Origin: Tetramitus jugosus
Lineage: Eukaryota; Heterolobosea; Eutetramitea; Acrasida; Vahlkampfiidae
NCBI GenBank assembly: GCA_937625935.1
Contig: OW569368.1
Coordinates: 248,001-312,000 of the forward strand
DNA length: 64,000 nucleotides
Direction of reading: 5' to 3'
This document shows, one piece after another, positions 1-9,948 of this stretch. Position 1 is the first letter of the stretch. Each line of letters begins with the position of its first letter. The translations under genes were made by a program, and so were the position numbers. The notes beneath the pieces are model-generated. The model had not been told where the DNA came from and made no database searches. It saw only the letters and a program-made list of their open reading frames with translations.

Positions 1-1454
1 GCTGGAAGCCGTTTGAATTTTCAGACAGCGAGGAGTTGATCGAAAAGAATGAGGAGTTGAACAAGAAGCTGAATGCCTTACAGTTTCCACAACTTTCGAA
101 TCTCTATTGGCGATTTTGTGACGCTTTTGAGTTGCATTCCATCTTTTTCAAAGATGGCAATTGTAGTCAGTATCGACAATTACCTTTGGTAGATCCAAGA
201 TTCATTAACTTGGAATCGCTTAACATCAATGGGAAGAATAGCGAGTATTTAACTACAACTCTTTTGAACAACCAGAATACACTGAAGCATTTCGCAATGA
301 TTCCATTTGCTTACAAGAATAGTAAGAAAAAAGTATTAGATATCTTGAGTTCGTGTCCAAAAATGAGCTTGGGAAATATGAATTGTATCTATACACCTCC
401 CTGCTTTATTTCTCTGAAATCCTTGAATCTTCGTGCTACATATAACTCAATCATTGCGCTGCTCTCTGTGGAGTTTCCACAACTAACTCGATTGTGTATT
501 CATGTTGACTGGAGTACCGATCGCAATAGTGATGCAGCTGGGATTAAGCCGCTTCGTTCCCTTGAGTATTTCAAGTTCTCTGATTCTGGTGTTGGTGCGA
601 ATGCTCATCTATTGTTTGAAGCTATCAATCAAGATTTAAAGGAGTTGGTCGTACGTGACTACACTTACGATGGAAGTCTCTCTGATGTGATTGCGCGCGG
701 TATAAATCATCTAACTAATATCGAGCAGGCTACGCTAAGACTTTTCTGGAAGTGTGAGGAGTTGGAGGTATTCTTGAAACAGAATGTCAATATGCATACA
801 CTAACATTGAATCGCTATTCCCCTGCTATTCCTAAGTTGGTACAGCTCACTTCCCAACTCAAGAATTTGAATCTGGACTATGATGTCACTCCTGATGACT
901 TTAAGTTACTACTTTCGAGTCTCCCATTTCTGAAACAGTTGAAAGTAACTACAAAAATGTCATTCGCGACAGTGTCATCCATTTTGGCAGAACACACTGC
1001 TACCAGTGTCAGAAACTTCGAAGTTCGATCTAGAGCAGCGAGCATCATCCAGTCCTCTATGAGTTATCCAACCGGGAGCATACATCAGTTACCTGCTCTA
1101 GACAAGTTACTTCTTGAGGTTGCATGTGGGACAATGAATGATTGGATTCTACTGATTCTCGCTTCTCATCAAGTGAAGTCAATTAAAATCCGATTGTATG
1201 ATCGTTGGGACGGTAATGTTAGTTATGTTACTTCAGTTCTACCTCTATCGGACATAATCAGAAGAGTTCAGACAGCACTGGTTCAAACTATTCCATCCGA
1301 CGCGTTGTTGATTCCAAGAGAGGAACAGAAGGAGTTACTTCAAATCTATCAACACTTATTCACTGATGAAGTTACTCTGACCAGTAGTGTAATCAACTTC
1401 CCAGGGGTTCGTAGTTTGTTGAGAGCCTACAAGACGAGCAAACAACCACAATGA
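1..1454 (+). CDS. leucine-rich-repeat-like protein, 5' end missing
   Basis: The reading frame is open from the first bases of the window (first full codon at 3) to the TGA at 1452-1454. The start therefore lies upstream, and about 483 residues are visible. The protein consists of irregular repeats of the L-x-x-L-x-L type (for example LESLNI, LKSLNL, LKNLNL, LKQLKV) with helix-like spacers, as in divergent LRR proteins of the F-box/RNI type. No F-box, membrane segment or catalytic motif is visible, but the missing N-terminus could carry one. A similar architecture recurs at 31114-33519, where an N-terminal F-box-like segment is present, so this could be a relative. The function is not identifiable. 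A tail-to-head gap of about 230 bp separates it from the next gene. Confidence 0.75.
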   Translation, partial: WKPFEFSDSEELIEKNEELNKKLNALQFPQLSNLYWRFCDAFELHSIFFKDGNCSQYRQLPLVDPRFINLESLNINGKNSEYLTTTLLNNQNTLKHFAMIPFAYKNSKKKVLDILSSCPKMSLGNMNCIYTPPCFISLKSLNLRATYNSIIALLSVEFPQLTRLCIHVDWSTDRNSDAAGIKPLRSLEYFKFSDSGVGANAHLLFEAINQDLKELVVRDYTYDGSLSDVIARGINHLTNIEQATLRLFWKCEELEVFLKQNVNMHTLTLNRYSPAIPKLVQLTSQLKNLNLDYDVTPDDFKLLLSSLPFLKQLKVTTKMSFATVSSILAEHTATSVRNFEVRSRAASIIQSSMSYPTGSIHQLPALDKLLLEVACGTMNDWILLILASHQVKSIKIRLYDRWDGNVSYVTSVLPLSDIIRRVQTALVQTIPSDALLIPREEQKELLQIYQHLFTDEVTLTSSVINFPGVRSLLRAYKTSKQPQ

Positions 1455-1591
1455 TAAAACAGTAGCGCCTGTATTTACATGTAAAATACCAATACTCCAG
1501 ATGATGACATGTTTACGAGTCAAATGTGTCAATATTTTACTCTGTTAATGAATCGTCGCTGAGGCATGGGATAATAATACAAGTTAAGTTC

Positions 1592-1599
1592 TATAAATA
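1592..1599 (+). promoter_or_regulatory. TATA-box-like element upstream of the LEA-like gene
   Basis: The octamer TATAAATA lies 87 bp before the ATG at 1686, followed by an A-rich leader. Its position and sequence fit a core promoter. This is inference from position only. Confidence 0.4.
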
Positions 1600-1685
1600 C
1601 CACGCGACAAATTTTTGAATAAAAGTGTGACCTTCTTTTATTTTCTTTCAAAACAACAAAACATTGTAAAATACAAAAAAGCAAC

Positions 1686-1967
1686 ATGGTAGAAAAGAAT
1701 AACGCTGTCGATGAAGCAAAGGACCAAGTCAAGACTCGTGCTGGAGCCATCAAGGAACACATGTCGAATCCTGAATGGAAGAGTAACAAAGGTGAGAATG
1801 TAGTGGGTGACTTAACAAAGAGCAAGACCGATGTCAAGACTGATCAAGCACAAGAAGGTTGGAAGAACACTGGTATCGATGCTTATGAGTCAGTGAAGGA
1901 ATCTGTGTCCGAAGCAGCAATCAATGTTCGGGACTGGGTAACTGGAAACACTGAACAAAAGAAATAA
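1686..1967 (+). CDS. small LEA/CsbD-like hydrophilin
   Basis: This gene encodes 93 residues from an ATG preceded by an A-rich leader. The protein is very hydrophilic and has no Cys, no signal peptide and no membrane segment. It is rich in Lys, Asp, Glu, Asn and Ala, with spaced patterns such as AKDQVKTRAG, TKSKTDVKTDQAQEG and a final VRDWVTGNTEQKK. This resembles the late-embryogenesis-abundant and CsbD/YjbJ-type stress proteins, which are disordered in solution and accumulate in dehydration or stress; family membership here is inferred from composition and pattern. A TATA-like box lies upstream at 1592-1599, consistent with an inducible, possibly strongly expressed gene. In Naegleria-like organisms a role in encystment would make sense, but that is speculation. 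It converges with the LRR gene at 2076, leaving 108 bp between stops. Confidence 0.75.
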   Translation: MVEKNNAVDEAKDQVKTRAGAIKEHMSNPEWKSNKGENVVGDLTKSKTDVKTDQAQEGWKNTGIDAYESVKESVSEAAINVRDWVTGNTEQKK

Positions 1968-2075
1968 ACGCTCACACGCACCCAAATTGAGTTGGCAGTA
2001 GTCACAGAAGATAACTCAGAGATCGGGTGAAGGTGAACTCCATTCCTATTCTTCATTTCAACAAGTTGCAATTTG

Positions 2076-3816
2076 TTATTTTGATTGTGTCCTAAAGGAG
2101 TTGAAAAAGGATGCTGATTCATTCTCCCTTTTGGCATCTTCAACCTGATCAAAATCGAGGAATTTAGGAGTTGGCAGATGTTTCCTTCCATCGTTTTCTT
2201 TTCGCTTTGTAAACATTCTAGAGCTGTCTTGTGCTTGTGGATATGATTCTTTTTGAATTCTTTCTTTCCTTCTATCAGACCATGTTTTGATAACGCTCCC
2301 GAATCTTAAATCATTCTGAAACCCTACTTCAGAACTGTGTTCTGTGGACTCTCGTTCACGGAGAAATTGTGACCTTGGGTCCAATAGAGAATCAATGGTT
2401 TCGTTGGTATAGAAGGGACCCGGAGTTGCTACCTCTTCTTGACCCATAATATTGAGATCCACATCTGAGTAATAATAATACTGAACAGATTGTTTTCTCA
2501 TCTTATTATTCTGATGTCCCGTAAAAATATGTAACATCATGTCTTCTTCGACCGACTCAGGAGAGGGAAATTCCAAGGGAAGACGATACACTATCGTTGT
2601 CAGTTCGATGTTTTCCGATGATATCTTTGGACTGAATACAATACAAGGAAGATGGAGTTTTGATTGATTGTGTTCTTTCCTTCTTTTGATACTCTTCTCA
2701 ATCCTATCAAAGAGTTGTTGGCAATCATTATGAGAAAGATCATTTCTCATGTAATTAATCAAAATTAAACTAAGGTGTTCTTCAATACTAACTATAAGAG
2801 GTAGACATGAGAGGAAAGTCAAGTTATTATCTGACATATTAAGGTATCTCAATTGTTCATTCTTGCTCACATATGTGGCAACAGATATACCACCCAACTC
2901 ACATACAACATTTTGCGACAAATCCAAGCTTGTTAATGACTTGCATGAAGAAAGGTGACTTAATAGTGTGGCTACATCCTTGTCTCTTAATTTATTTCCA
3001 GAGAGGTTTAGAGTTTCCTGTCCATCAAATGAGTGTTAACATTTATAGGTATAGGTGTAAGAGAAGTTTCACAATAGGACGTACCAGGCTCTGTGATTCG
3101 ATTTTAAGGTTCGAAGCGCGATTCCCCAACATACAACTTGATAAGTCCAGAATACGTAAGACCGTAGAATGATTGATGAAGTCGGATATAGCTGAATGAT
3201 TATCATACAGCGCGTTACCAGCAATAATTAACTCCTCCAAGGAGCGATTCAAGAGTAGTGAATAGCAAAGACTTTTCACTCCACTTGTTGAAAATTGGTT
3301 GAATGACACGTTTAACGAGGTTAAACTCTTGTGGAAAGATATCGTCTTTGCAATGGCGTGTAGTCCGTCATCCCCAATATTGTTGAATCTCAAATGAAGA
3401 ATTCTCATCCCTTTCGAGAAGAGAACATATTGAGCCAATGATTTCGATCCATGATCACCAATCTTGTTTCCATTGAGTAGAAGAGATTTCAAGCCGATGC
3501 CACTCGACTGAAGAGTCTGAACTAAAATGACTAAGTGCTCACATTCAAGACCACAACCAGATAGATCGAGGTGCTCAAGCCTGGACAACAGGCGTAGATG
3601 AGATGAAACAAATATCATCCACTTGTCCCCGTTCCTTAGCGATCGATCACACAACAAGCTCAAATGAGTGATCGAAATGGTGTGGAACGAGACAGGAGAT
3701 TGGGTTGACGAGAAAGTAGTTGAATTCGTTTGGAGAGAACGGAACAGTTTCTTGTTCGATGATTCCTGTTCGATGATATGGCATAGATCTTCAAAGGATT
3801 GAATCGAGGTTAGCAT
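2076..3816 (-). CDS. RNI-type leucine-rich-repeat protein, two exons
   Basis: Exons are 3085-3816 and 2076-3017, with a 67-nt intron 3018-3084 (GTACGT...CAG). Joining gives 557 residues and restores an unbroken LRR: the first exon ends at IESQSL and the second begins ETLNLSGNKL. Residues about 85-310 form ribonuclease-inhibitor-type repeats of about 28 residues (LEHLDLSGCGL, LKSLLLNGNKI, MRILHLRFNNI, LTSLNVSFNQF, LEELIIAGNAL, LRILDLSSCML, LTSLDLSQNVV, LRYLNMSDNNL). These make a curved binding scaffold. The last 200 residues are polar and charged, probably disordered. I chose the first in-frame ATG at 3816; the frame is open further upstream (to about 3873) but without ATG. The partner is unknown. 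Similar LRR proteins often sit in signalling or ciliary complexes. Confidence 0.8.
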
Positions 3817-4419
3817 TGTACAACCACAGCATGCTTGTGAAACACAAATCTGAAGAACCGTAACCAAATCCAAAATAGAGAACCGTTATCGTTTTCATTG
3901 TTCCAAAATTTTTACGCGCGAATGATTCGCTCAATTCTCCCTCTAAAAATAAGACTTGTATTCCCTTCTTTGGAGTATTGTAATATTCCCTTGACCTTGG
4001 TTGGTCAACCAGACAAAAATACATTATGTGAAGTCAGGTCTATACCTAAGAAGACGCGAGACTTGGGTTTCGGATGATTTATTTGGAAAAACACCGTTGA
4101 GGCGCTGAAACACATTCCATTTGTTGCCAAGGTCCTCTGGGTTGAATTAGTATTGTCCGGAATTCCCAGCGTGTCTGGGAATTCTCGTTGGTCAGTTGGT
4201 GTTCAAAGTATTTTCACCAACAATCGAAGAAAGGTCCCATAACCCAGTAACCCACACATCCATACAATCAACGACAGTTTCAACATCGTGAGAATCTCAC
4301 CAATCACATCCTTATCTACACTCATAGAAGAATTCTGTAAATAATTGCTCCTCCAACTACTCTACACTATTGTAAACCTATCCTTTCATAAACACTATCT
4401 CCATACCACAGAAACAACC
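3817..4419. other. head-to-head intergenic region, 603 bp
   Basis: This region separates the divergent starts at 3816 (minus) and 4420 (plus). It holds a perfect 10-bp inverted repeat at 4160-4184 and an E2F-like CGCGCGAA at 3915-3922. A 77-codon minus-strand reading frame at 3791-4024 starts with ATG but has no recognisable content. No RNA gene was seen. Confidence 0.5.
4160..4184. repeat. perfect inverted repeat (10-bp arms, 5-nt loop)
   Basis: The left arm GAATTCCCAG (4160-4169) and the right arm CTGGGAATTC (4175-4184) are exact reverse complements around CGTGT. A G-T pair at 4159/4185 extends the stem. It sits in the middle of a divergent promoter region, about 340 bp from one start codon and 240 bp from the other. 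It could be a dimeric transcription-factor site or a DNA/RNA hairpin; the sequence does not decide. Confidence 0.7.
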
Positions 4420-6282
4420 ATGTTAGACTTGAGTGAACAGTCCACAACATCTTCCTCCATGCTCCTGCTACGTCCTCCCATAATGTCATCTGCCTCCAAC
4501 CAATCCACTCTAGACCATTGTCATGAGACAATGAAACAGTTCTCAAACCAAATGGTTCCCATGCCAGCTGCAGATGTACTGTCCAACAATGACAAGACCT
4601 CTCAATCATACTCAAGGTTACCCCAACCACAAGATCCATCATACCATCGAATCAACAACATCTCTAACAATAGTATCAATAATTCAACAACTTCAAATGG
4701 TACACTTATTCACTTACCAACAGCATTGATTCAAATGTCGGCTGTTGCCACTAACAACAGAACCAATATTCTCATGCCTCAAGGTCTAATGACAGCTGGA
4801 TCCAGTCAACCAACCCGGTATCTGAGACATCCACCATTGGTGTCTCGTCAATCATCAGTAACCCTTGCTCCACAACATCACAGTCATCATCATCACCACT
4901 ATTCACAACAACAGCAACAATCCATAGCGTCCCACCATCCCAGTTCAACACCGCACAATCCTAACCTTCAAGGCATGATGCCACAGGTGAGCTCTAACAA
5001 GAACAACCGGCAACAACACATGCACAACAGTCAAACATCAATGTTGAACAATCAAGTGCAACAACCTCCATCTACACCTGACAATCAAACATTCATCGAT
5101 TGCATGTCATCAATGCTCAAATACATGCACCAAGGATTCAATGAAGACCCCAATCTGAAGGGACTTCTTCTACCTCCAGCTCCAGTCATCACCACAGCCA
5201 AACCCAAGAGAAGAAGAAGAAGATCTAGAACTCTGAAACTGGGCGAAGAGGAAGAAGAGATTATTAAGCAAGAAGAGCGCGAAGAATTCCAAAAAGTTCT
5301 CGAATCTCAATTCAATGCCTCTGCACCAGAAGAGATTGTGAAACCGTTGCCGGAGTGCATTGGGACACCATTCTGTTTCAACATGCAACAACATCAATTG
5401 AGCAACCACCCTCACCACCAAGCAGAAAGAGACTCATCATCTTTTTCAGCAACCGAACACTTGATGATGATACTGCTCCAGTATCAATCATTCAGATCCT
5501 TCCCATTCTACACGGAAGACGAACAGGGCCAACAGGAGCAGATCAAGCTCCAGAAACAGAGACGTCATGAATTGATGAAACAAAAGAGAGCCATCAGACG
5601 AGAGAGAAGAAAGGAAATGAAGAACAAGAAACGAGTGAACGATGGCAGTCATGAAGCTTCCTCTCAAAACAAGAGAGCTCGAATGTCTTTGTCTGGAGCT
5701 GAAAACTCGGTACACCACACACACGATGAAAGCTCAAACCACTTGACCGACGAAGATGAATTCTCCTTGTTGTTCAACAGTGATCAAGACGAGGAATCAC
5801 TGGACGGAAATGGAGGAATGTCTTTGGATGGGTTCTCGGATGAAGAAGATGATGACTTATCTGATGAGGAAGATGAAGAAGATGACGATAGTGAAGAAGC
5901 AGAAGAAAATGATGAAGAAAACAACGATGGTATCGAAGTGGATTGCCTCCCCACTCCAATCAATCACCTCTTGCTCTCTCCCATTGCTCCAAGCGTTTTT
6001 GATTCGTCTACCATCGACAACAGCAACCTTAGTGCTAAAACTTCAAAGGGATTTACAAACCTGCCAACACCTTCGACTGCAGACATGGATTTCTATCTGA
6101 CTCCTTCATCGTTCTTTGCTCAATTACCAACTCCAGTTCCACAACTCTCCTCTCAACAACACTCTCTCCTGACAGTGAGGAGTGCTGGAACTCAAGTGAG
6201 TCCCAAAACCAATTTTAACATCATGTTCGAACAAACATTACTTCACCAGAAAAGTGATGAGGCTAAAGTATCGAGGAAATAA
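4420..6282 (+). CDS. low-complexity, probably nuclear regulatory protein (unknown family)
   Basis: This is an intronless gene of 620 residues from the ATG at 4420; the frame is open further upstream but only with non-ATG codons. The first half is rich in Gln, Asn, Ser and His, including a His cluster. Around residue 260 a basic stretch PKRRRRRSRTLKL could be a nuclear localisation signal. It is followed by Glu-rich and Gln/Lys/Arg-rich helical segments around residues 380-415, then a long Asp/Glu block (about 480-525). The C-terminal third carries three LPTP motifs (CLPTPINH, NLPTPSTAD, QLPTPVPQ), which are possible proline-directed kinase sites. No enzymatic or classical DNA-binding domain is seen. 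Acidic plus Gln-rich composition suggests a transcriptional regulator, which is inference. The next gene downstream on the same strand is a zinc-cluster factor with similar composition. Confidence 0.75.
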   Translation: MLDLSEQSTTSSSMLLLRPPIMSSASNQSTLDHCHETMKQFSNQMVPMPAADVLSNNDKTSQSYSRLPQPQDPSYHRINNISNNSINNSTTSNGTLIHLPTALIQMSAVATNNRTNILMPQGLMTAGSSQPTRYLRHPPLVSRQSSVTLAPQHHSHHHHHYSQQQQQSIASHHPSSTPHNPNLQGMMPQVSSNKNNRQQHMHNSQTSMLNNQVQQPPSTPDNQTFIDCMSSMLKYMHQGFNEDPNLKGLLLPPAPVITTAKPKRRRRRSRTLKLGEEEEEIIKQEEREEFQKVLESQFNASAPEEIVKPLPECIGTPFCFNMQQHQLSNHPHHQAERDSSSFSATEHLMMILLQYQSFRSFPFYTEDEQGQQEQIKLQKQRRHELMKQKRAIRRERRKEMKNKKRVNDGSHEASSQNKRARMSLSGAENSVHHTHDESSNHLTDEDEFSLLFNSDQDEESLDGNGGMSLDGFSDEEDDDLSDEEDEEDDDSEEAEENDEENNDGIEVDCLPTPINHLLLSPIAPSVFDSSTIDNSNLSAKTSKGFTNLPTPSTADMDFYLTPSSFFAQLPTPVPQLSSQQHSLLTVRSAGTQVSPKTNFNIMFEQTLLHQKSDEAKVSRK

Positions 6283-7017
6283 ATTCCTCCTTTTAAACCA
6301 AACATGTACAATCCATCATATACTTTCTTCTTTAGGTATTTGACAAATTCACTGTAGATGATTGATCTGGTGTCTCCACTGCCGATCTCTGACGATTTTT
6401 AGACTCAACGGCCAAAGTCAGATTCCTCTGTTAACGTTGGAATAAGGCATAGAGGAGACTTTCACTTCCTGTTTGATCATTATCTTTAGAATGATCAAGA
6501 AGAAAACAATAGAAGTAAATATATCCATCAAGCAACATTGTATAGACAAGGACAACCTATTATCATACGTTAGAAAGACTAGTCACAACACTACACGTTG
6601 TATTGAACAATACAACCAACAATCAATAAAACAAAAAACCTGTACATAATTCAACCCTTGTCTCTCAGAGAACATCAATCTTCAATATTCCTCACCATAC
6701 AACCAACTCCCAGGGAAAGATCCTGTTCCATAGATTCAGGTAAAAATAGCTCCCAAAAAACCCGCCAATACAACCAGCCGGTGAAACCCAAGAGACCAAA
6801 AAAACAGACGCACCCGAAGTTTTGATCCATTCTTGGAAAGTAAGACATCATTGGGAGCGTTTCAGCTTATTCGAAAAATCCAAACGCTATTCTTTCTCTC
6901 TGAATTCCCCAGGTTGAGTCACAAGTTTTCTTTCAAAACAGAAACACAAACAAAAGTTCATAGACATACGCCATACCCTCCTGAGCCAGTTTTTTGATCT
7001 TGTCATCTGATACCCAA
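6283..7017. other. intergenic region, 735 bp
   Basis: This holds the 3' flank of the low-complexity gene and the promoter/leader of the zinc-cluster gene. AATAAA occurs at 6625-6630, and an A/C-rich leader precedes the ATG at 7018. No convincing coding frame or RNA gene is visible. Confidence 0.5.
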
Positions 7018-8355
7018 ATGGAAACGAAGAAGAGTGCTGCAGAAACGAGCACACCATCCCCTGTTCCTCTCCATCCTCTCAAAGAAGAAGAAGAGGAATC
7101 CAATATCTCTGTGGATGACACCACGATCACTACTACCAACACGGAACCAACCACCAAGAAGAAGAAAACTGGAGGAGCTCACAAGAAGAAGAAAAAGAAG
7201 AGAACAAAGACCAGTAGTAACAATCACTCGAACAACAAGAGTAACGGTACGAACAAAAAGAATCAATCAACGTCGTCATCTTTGAACAACAACAACAACA
7301 ATCGAACAAAGAAGAGCTGTCATCACTGTCGTGCAAGTCATTTAAAGTGCGATGGAAAGAGACCATGCTCACGTTGTGTCTCAAAGAAGCGAGAGTGCAT
7401 TGAGTATGATCCCAATCTCATTTATTCTGCCAATCATGAAACGGCTAAAAATAGCAACCACAGTAACAATACAATCAACCACAACCAATTGCAAAAGAAT
7501 GATGATGCTCATTCCGACTGTGATGACTGTGATACTGATGGAGATGTACATATGGAGCAACAAGTGATGAAAGCAACGAGACGTTCTCACCATCATACGA
7601 GATTGAGTGATCAATCTTCAAGTGGTCCCAGAAGGAAACCCTCAATCAGTGCCATAAGGAAGAACACAACCCATGATAACAACAGTAGCAGCAGTAGCAG
7701 TAAAAGTGGAAGTGATTCATTGACCTCTCGGTCCAAGAGAAGAAAGATGAATCATCGTGATCACTGGGAAGAAGAGGAGGAAGAAGAAGACAACCCAACT
7801 CTGGCAAGCAACAATTATCATTCACGAGTTCTATCACCAGATTCGATATCTCACATATGTCAACCGCCCGATTCATCGCCACCCTCGTTGGATTGCCCAC
7901 TACATCTCTCAACTGGTACTACTGCATCCAATTTTGTCTCCCATGATGAGAATGCCATGGCTGTTGATGATGAGAAGAACAACATGTTTAGAGATATGAT
8001 GGTTGATGATGAGAATACCATGGGATCAACCTATTCTTGCTCATCTTCATGTTCTTCTCCCGAGGCCATTGTGGGAGAAGTGGTTTGTTTCAGTGGACTC
8101 AATCACTCAAATCCTGACGTGTACCGCATTGTGGGTCTGTTTGAACAAGATAGTATCCCAGATCCCGTCATGTATGACTCAGAGCAAGATTTCATGGGTC
8201 AATACGGCAAGAATACAATCAATAATCCGTACACAACCAGAAGAGACAGTTCATCTTCACTATCTGACAGCAACATCGATTTTGATCACGAAGAAATGGC
8301 GAAGAGGCTCGCATTCAACTTCTCCAACAGTTTTGCCACCACGAGCACAATGTAA
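7018..8355 (+). CDS. Zn2Cys6 (Gal4-type) zinc-cluster transcription factor
   Basis: The protein has 445 residues from the ATG at 7018. After a Lys-rich, Asn/Ser-rich N-terminus, residues 101-127 carry a complete binuclear zinc cluster with Cys at 101, 104, 111, 117, 120 and 127. The spacing is C-x2-C-x6-C-x5-C-x2-C-x6-C, with the canonical basic residues between the second and third Cys and a Lys-Arg-Pro loop (CDGKRPC). In fungi this domain binds CGG half-sites, usually as dimers. No coiled-coil dimerisation element or fungal middle-homology region is evident after it. The rest is Asp/Ser/Asn-rich with acidic runs that could activate transcription. Around residues 352-363 a VVCFSGLNHSNP segment is less biased and may be a conserved core. 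The targets are unknown. Confidence 0.85.
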   Translation: METKKSAAETSTPSPVPLHPLKEEEEESNISVDDTTITTTNTEPTTKKKKTGGAHKKKKKKRTKTSSNNHSNNKSNGTNKKNQSTSSSLNNNNNNRTKKSCHHCRASHLKCDGKRPCSRCVSKKRECIEYDPNLIYSANHETAKNSNHSNNTINHNQLQKNDDAHSDCDDCDTDGDVHMEQQVMKATRRSHHHTRLSDQSSSGPRRKPSISAIRKNTTHDNNSSSSSSKSGSDSLTSRSKRRKMNHRDHWEEEEEEEDNPTLASNNYHSRVLSPDSISHICQPPDSSPPSLDCPLHLSTGTTASNFVSHDENAMAVDDEKNNMFRDMMVDDENTMGSTYSCSSSCSSPEAIVGEVVCFSGLNHSNPDVYRIVGLFEQDSIPDPVMYDSEQDFMGQYGKNTINNPYTTRRDSSSSLSDSNIDFDHEEMAKRLAFNFSNSFATTSTM

Positions 8356-8957
8356 GGCTGTTCTTTAATCAACATCCTCATTGACTGCCACGTGCACCTT
8401 GGAATGGTTTTCTCCCTTTTTGTATGAACGAATGTTGAGTATAGAATATGAGGAGAAGTGTAGCAACTAATCCTTCCACTAAATGAGAGGTCGTTGTCAG
8501 TCCACCTCCACCTGCAAACATTTTGTTCCAACCTTCTCCGCCGTCAGATAATTGTACAGTAAAATCTCCGTTTTTAATTTACAATCTTCTCTTGTTCTCC
8601 GTGACATTGTGATTCGATGCGTTGTGATCTCCGCTCTGTGTTAATTCTTTTTCGCGAGTCCTGTCTATTTTTTGACACCATCCGATAGAACTCTGGCTTT
8701 GGCTACTTGGCAACGAACCCGAATCATCCTGAGATATCGGAGAGTTGTTAAAATAGGTTTACATACATAAGAAACATATTTTTGAAACCGGTTCGGCACC
8801 CAAGTGGTTGACCATTGCCCCAGACCGATAATATTTCACTGATCCACTCATAGTTTATAAGAAGAATTCTACAACTACTTCCATTCTCAATTCAACAAAC
8901 AACAAAGAACAGATCTTACTCATTGTCGCTCATTACTCACTCTTATTGTAACAAAAA
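8356..8957. other. intergenic region, 602 bp, with TATA-like box
   Basis: This is the flank between two plus-strand genes. TTTATAA at 8854-8860, about 100 bp before the next ATG, and a following A/C-rich leader look like a core promoter. TTTTTCGCGAG occurs near 8649-8657. No gene is seen. Confidence 0.45.
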
Positions 8958-9800
8958 ATGGTATTTGGATTCGGAAGACACGGCGCACCTGCCACCACTG
9001 CTGCACACGCTCCAACAACTACGCTGCCATACACTACTGGCGCAGCCACAACTGGAGTGGCTGAACCAAAGGCGTTCCACAGACAAGGACACTACCGTAA
9101 CTATTGGCATCGATTCTGGCAAATTGTTTTGCCACTCTTGGGTCTCGCTCTGACATTGACTGCTATTGCTCTGGACATTGCGGGAGCAGCCAAAATTGGT
9201 AACCACGGTACTGATGTGATCGACCCAACTACAGGTAATGTTCTTTGGAACCCTAACAGATATGAGGCTCTGTGGATTGTTGCGGCTTGTCTCACTCCAC
9301 TCATCCTTCTCGGAGGTCTCCTGTCCTTGATTTTCAGCATCTGTGCCATGAGACACGAGAAGAATATTACTCGATACAACAATGATGCCAACCAGTATCA
9401 GCACATGAAGAGAGAATCATCCAACAAGGCAAAGTATCTTGCACTCATTCCTGGATTCCTCAATCAATTGCTCCTGCTCGGTCTCTTGGGATTCTACTTT
9501 GCTGTCACCATTGTTGCTGCCTATAGACTCGAAGTCGCTAGGGGTTTCCCAGACAGTCGTTGTGTGGCTGGTGGTGTTTCAGCTGGTGACTGCACCAGTG
9601 CAAGACGTGGACATCGTATCATGCTCGCTGGTGGTATCATATCTCTCTTGTCATTGCTTCCATTCATCATGTTGAATTGGGCTGCACTGTCTCACTTGGG
9701 CTCTCATCAACGAAAGAGCAATGTGATGCCACCTCAGGCCGCAACCATGATGACGACTCAACAACAAACCACTCAAGTCCCAGCTGCCTCTGTCTATTAA
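8958..9800 (+). CDS. four-pass membrane protein (unknown family)
   Basis: This gene encodes 280 residues from an ATG in an A-rich context. Four hydrophobic helices are clear: about 53-75, 103-131, 160-188 and 221-246. The N- and C-termini are short and polar, and the C-tail is rich in Thr/Gln. The loop between helices 3 and 4 contains two Cys (CVAGGVSAGDC), which could form a disulfide if extracytoplasmic. The topology resembles tetraspan families such as claudin/PMP22 or SUR7-like proteins, but I do not see their signature residues. The basic FHRQGHYRNYWHRFW before helix 1 suggests that end is cytoplasmic. AATAAA-type signals at 9897 fit the 3' end. The gene converges with the gene at 9949. 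The function is unknown. Confidence 0.75.
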   Translation: MVFGFGRHGAPATTAAHAPTTTLPYTTGAATTGVAEPKAFHRQGHYRNYWHRFWQIVLPLLGLALTLTAIALDIAGAAKIGNHGTDVIDPTTGNVLWNPNRYEALWIVAACLTPLILLGGLLSLIFSICAMRHEKNITRYNNDANQYQHMKRESSNKAKYLALIPGFLNQLLLLGLLGFYFAVTIVAAYRLEVARGFPDSRCVAGGVSAGDCTSARRGHRIMLAGGIISLLSLLPFIMLNWAALSHLGSHQRKSNVMPPQAATMMTTQQQTTQVPAASVY

Positions 9801-9948
9801 AGACATCAAAAGAGAAGGTGAGAGAGAGATCGATTGTCCATCCAACTAGTCTATTTCTTCACAAGAAGAAGAATAAGACGTGTACATAGATTTGTGAATA
9901 AAAAACAATTATCATTTGAATATACGTACTTTTCAGCAGTCAGTTGTC

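Noticed and set aside
1529..1837. Minus-strand open frame antisense to the LEA-like gene
   Set aside because: No family resemblance; it overlaps a better plus-strand gene with a TATA-like box and proper ATG context.
3791..4024. Possible upstream exon of the LRR gene (77 codons, ATG at 4024)
   Set aside because: No convincing GT-AG pair joins it in phase to the LRR frame, and its content is not LRR-like.
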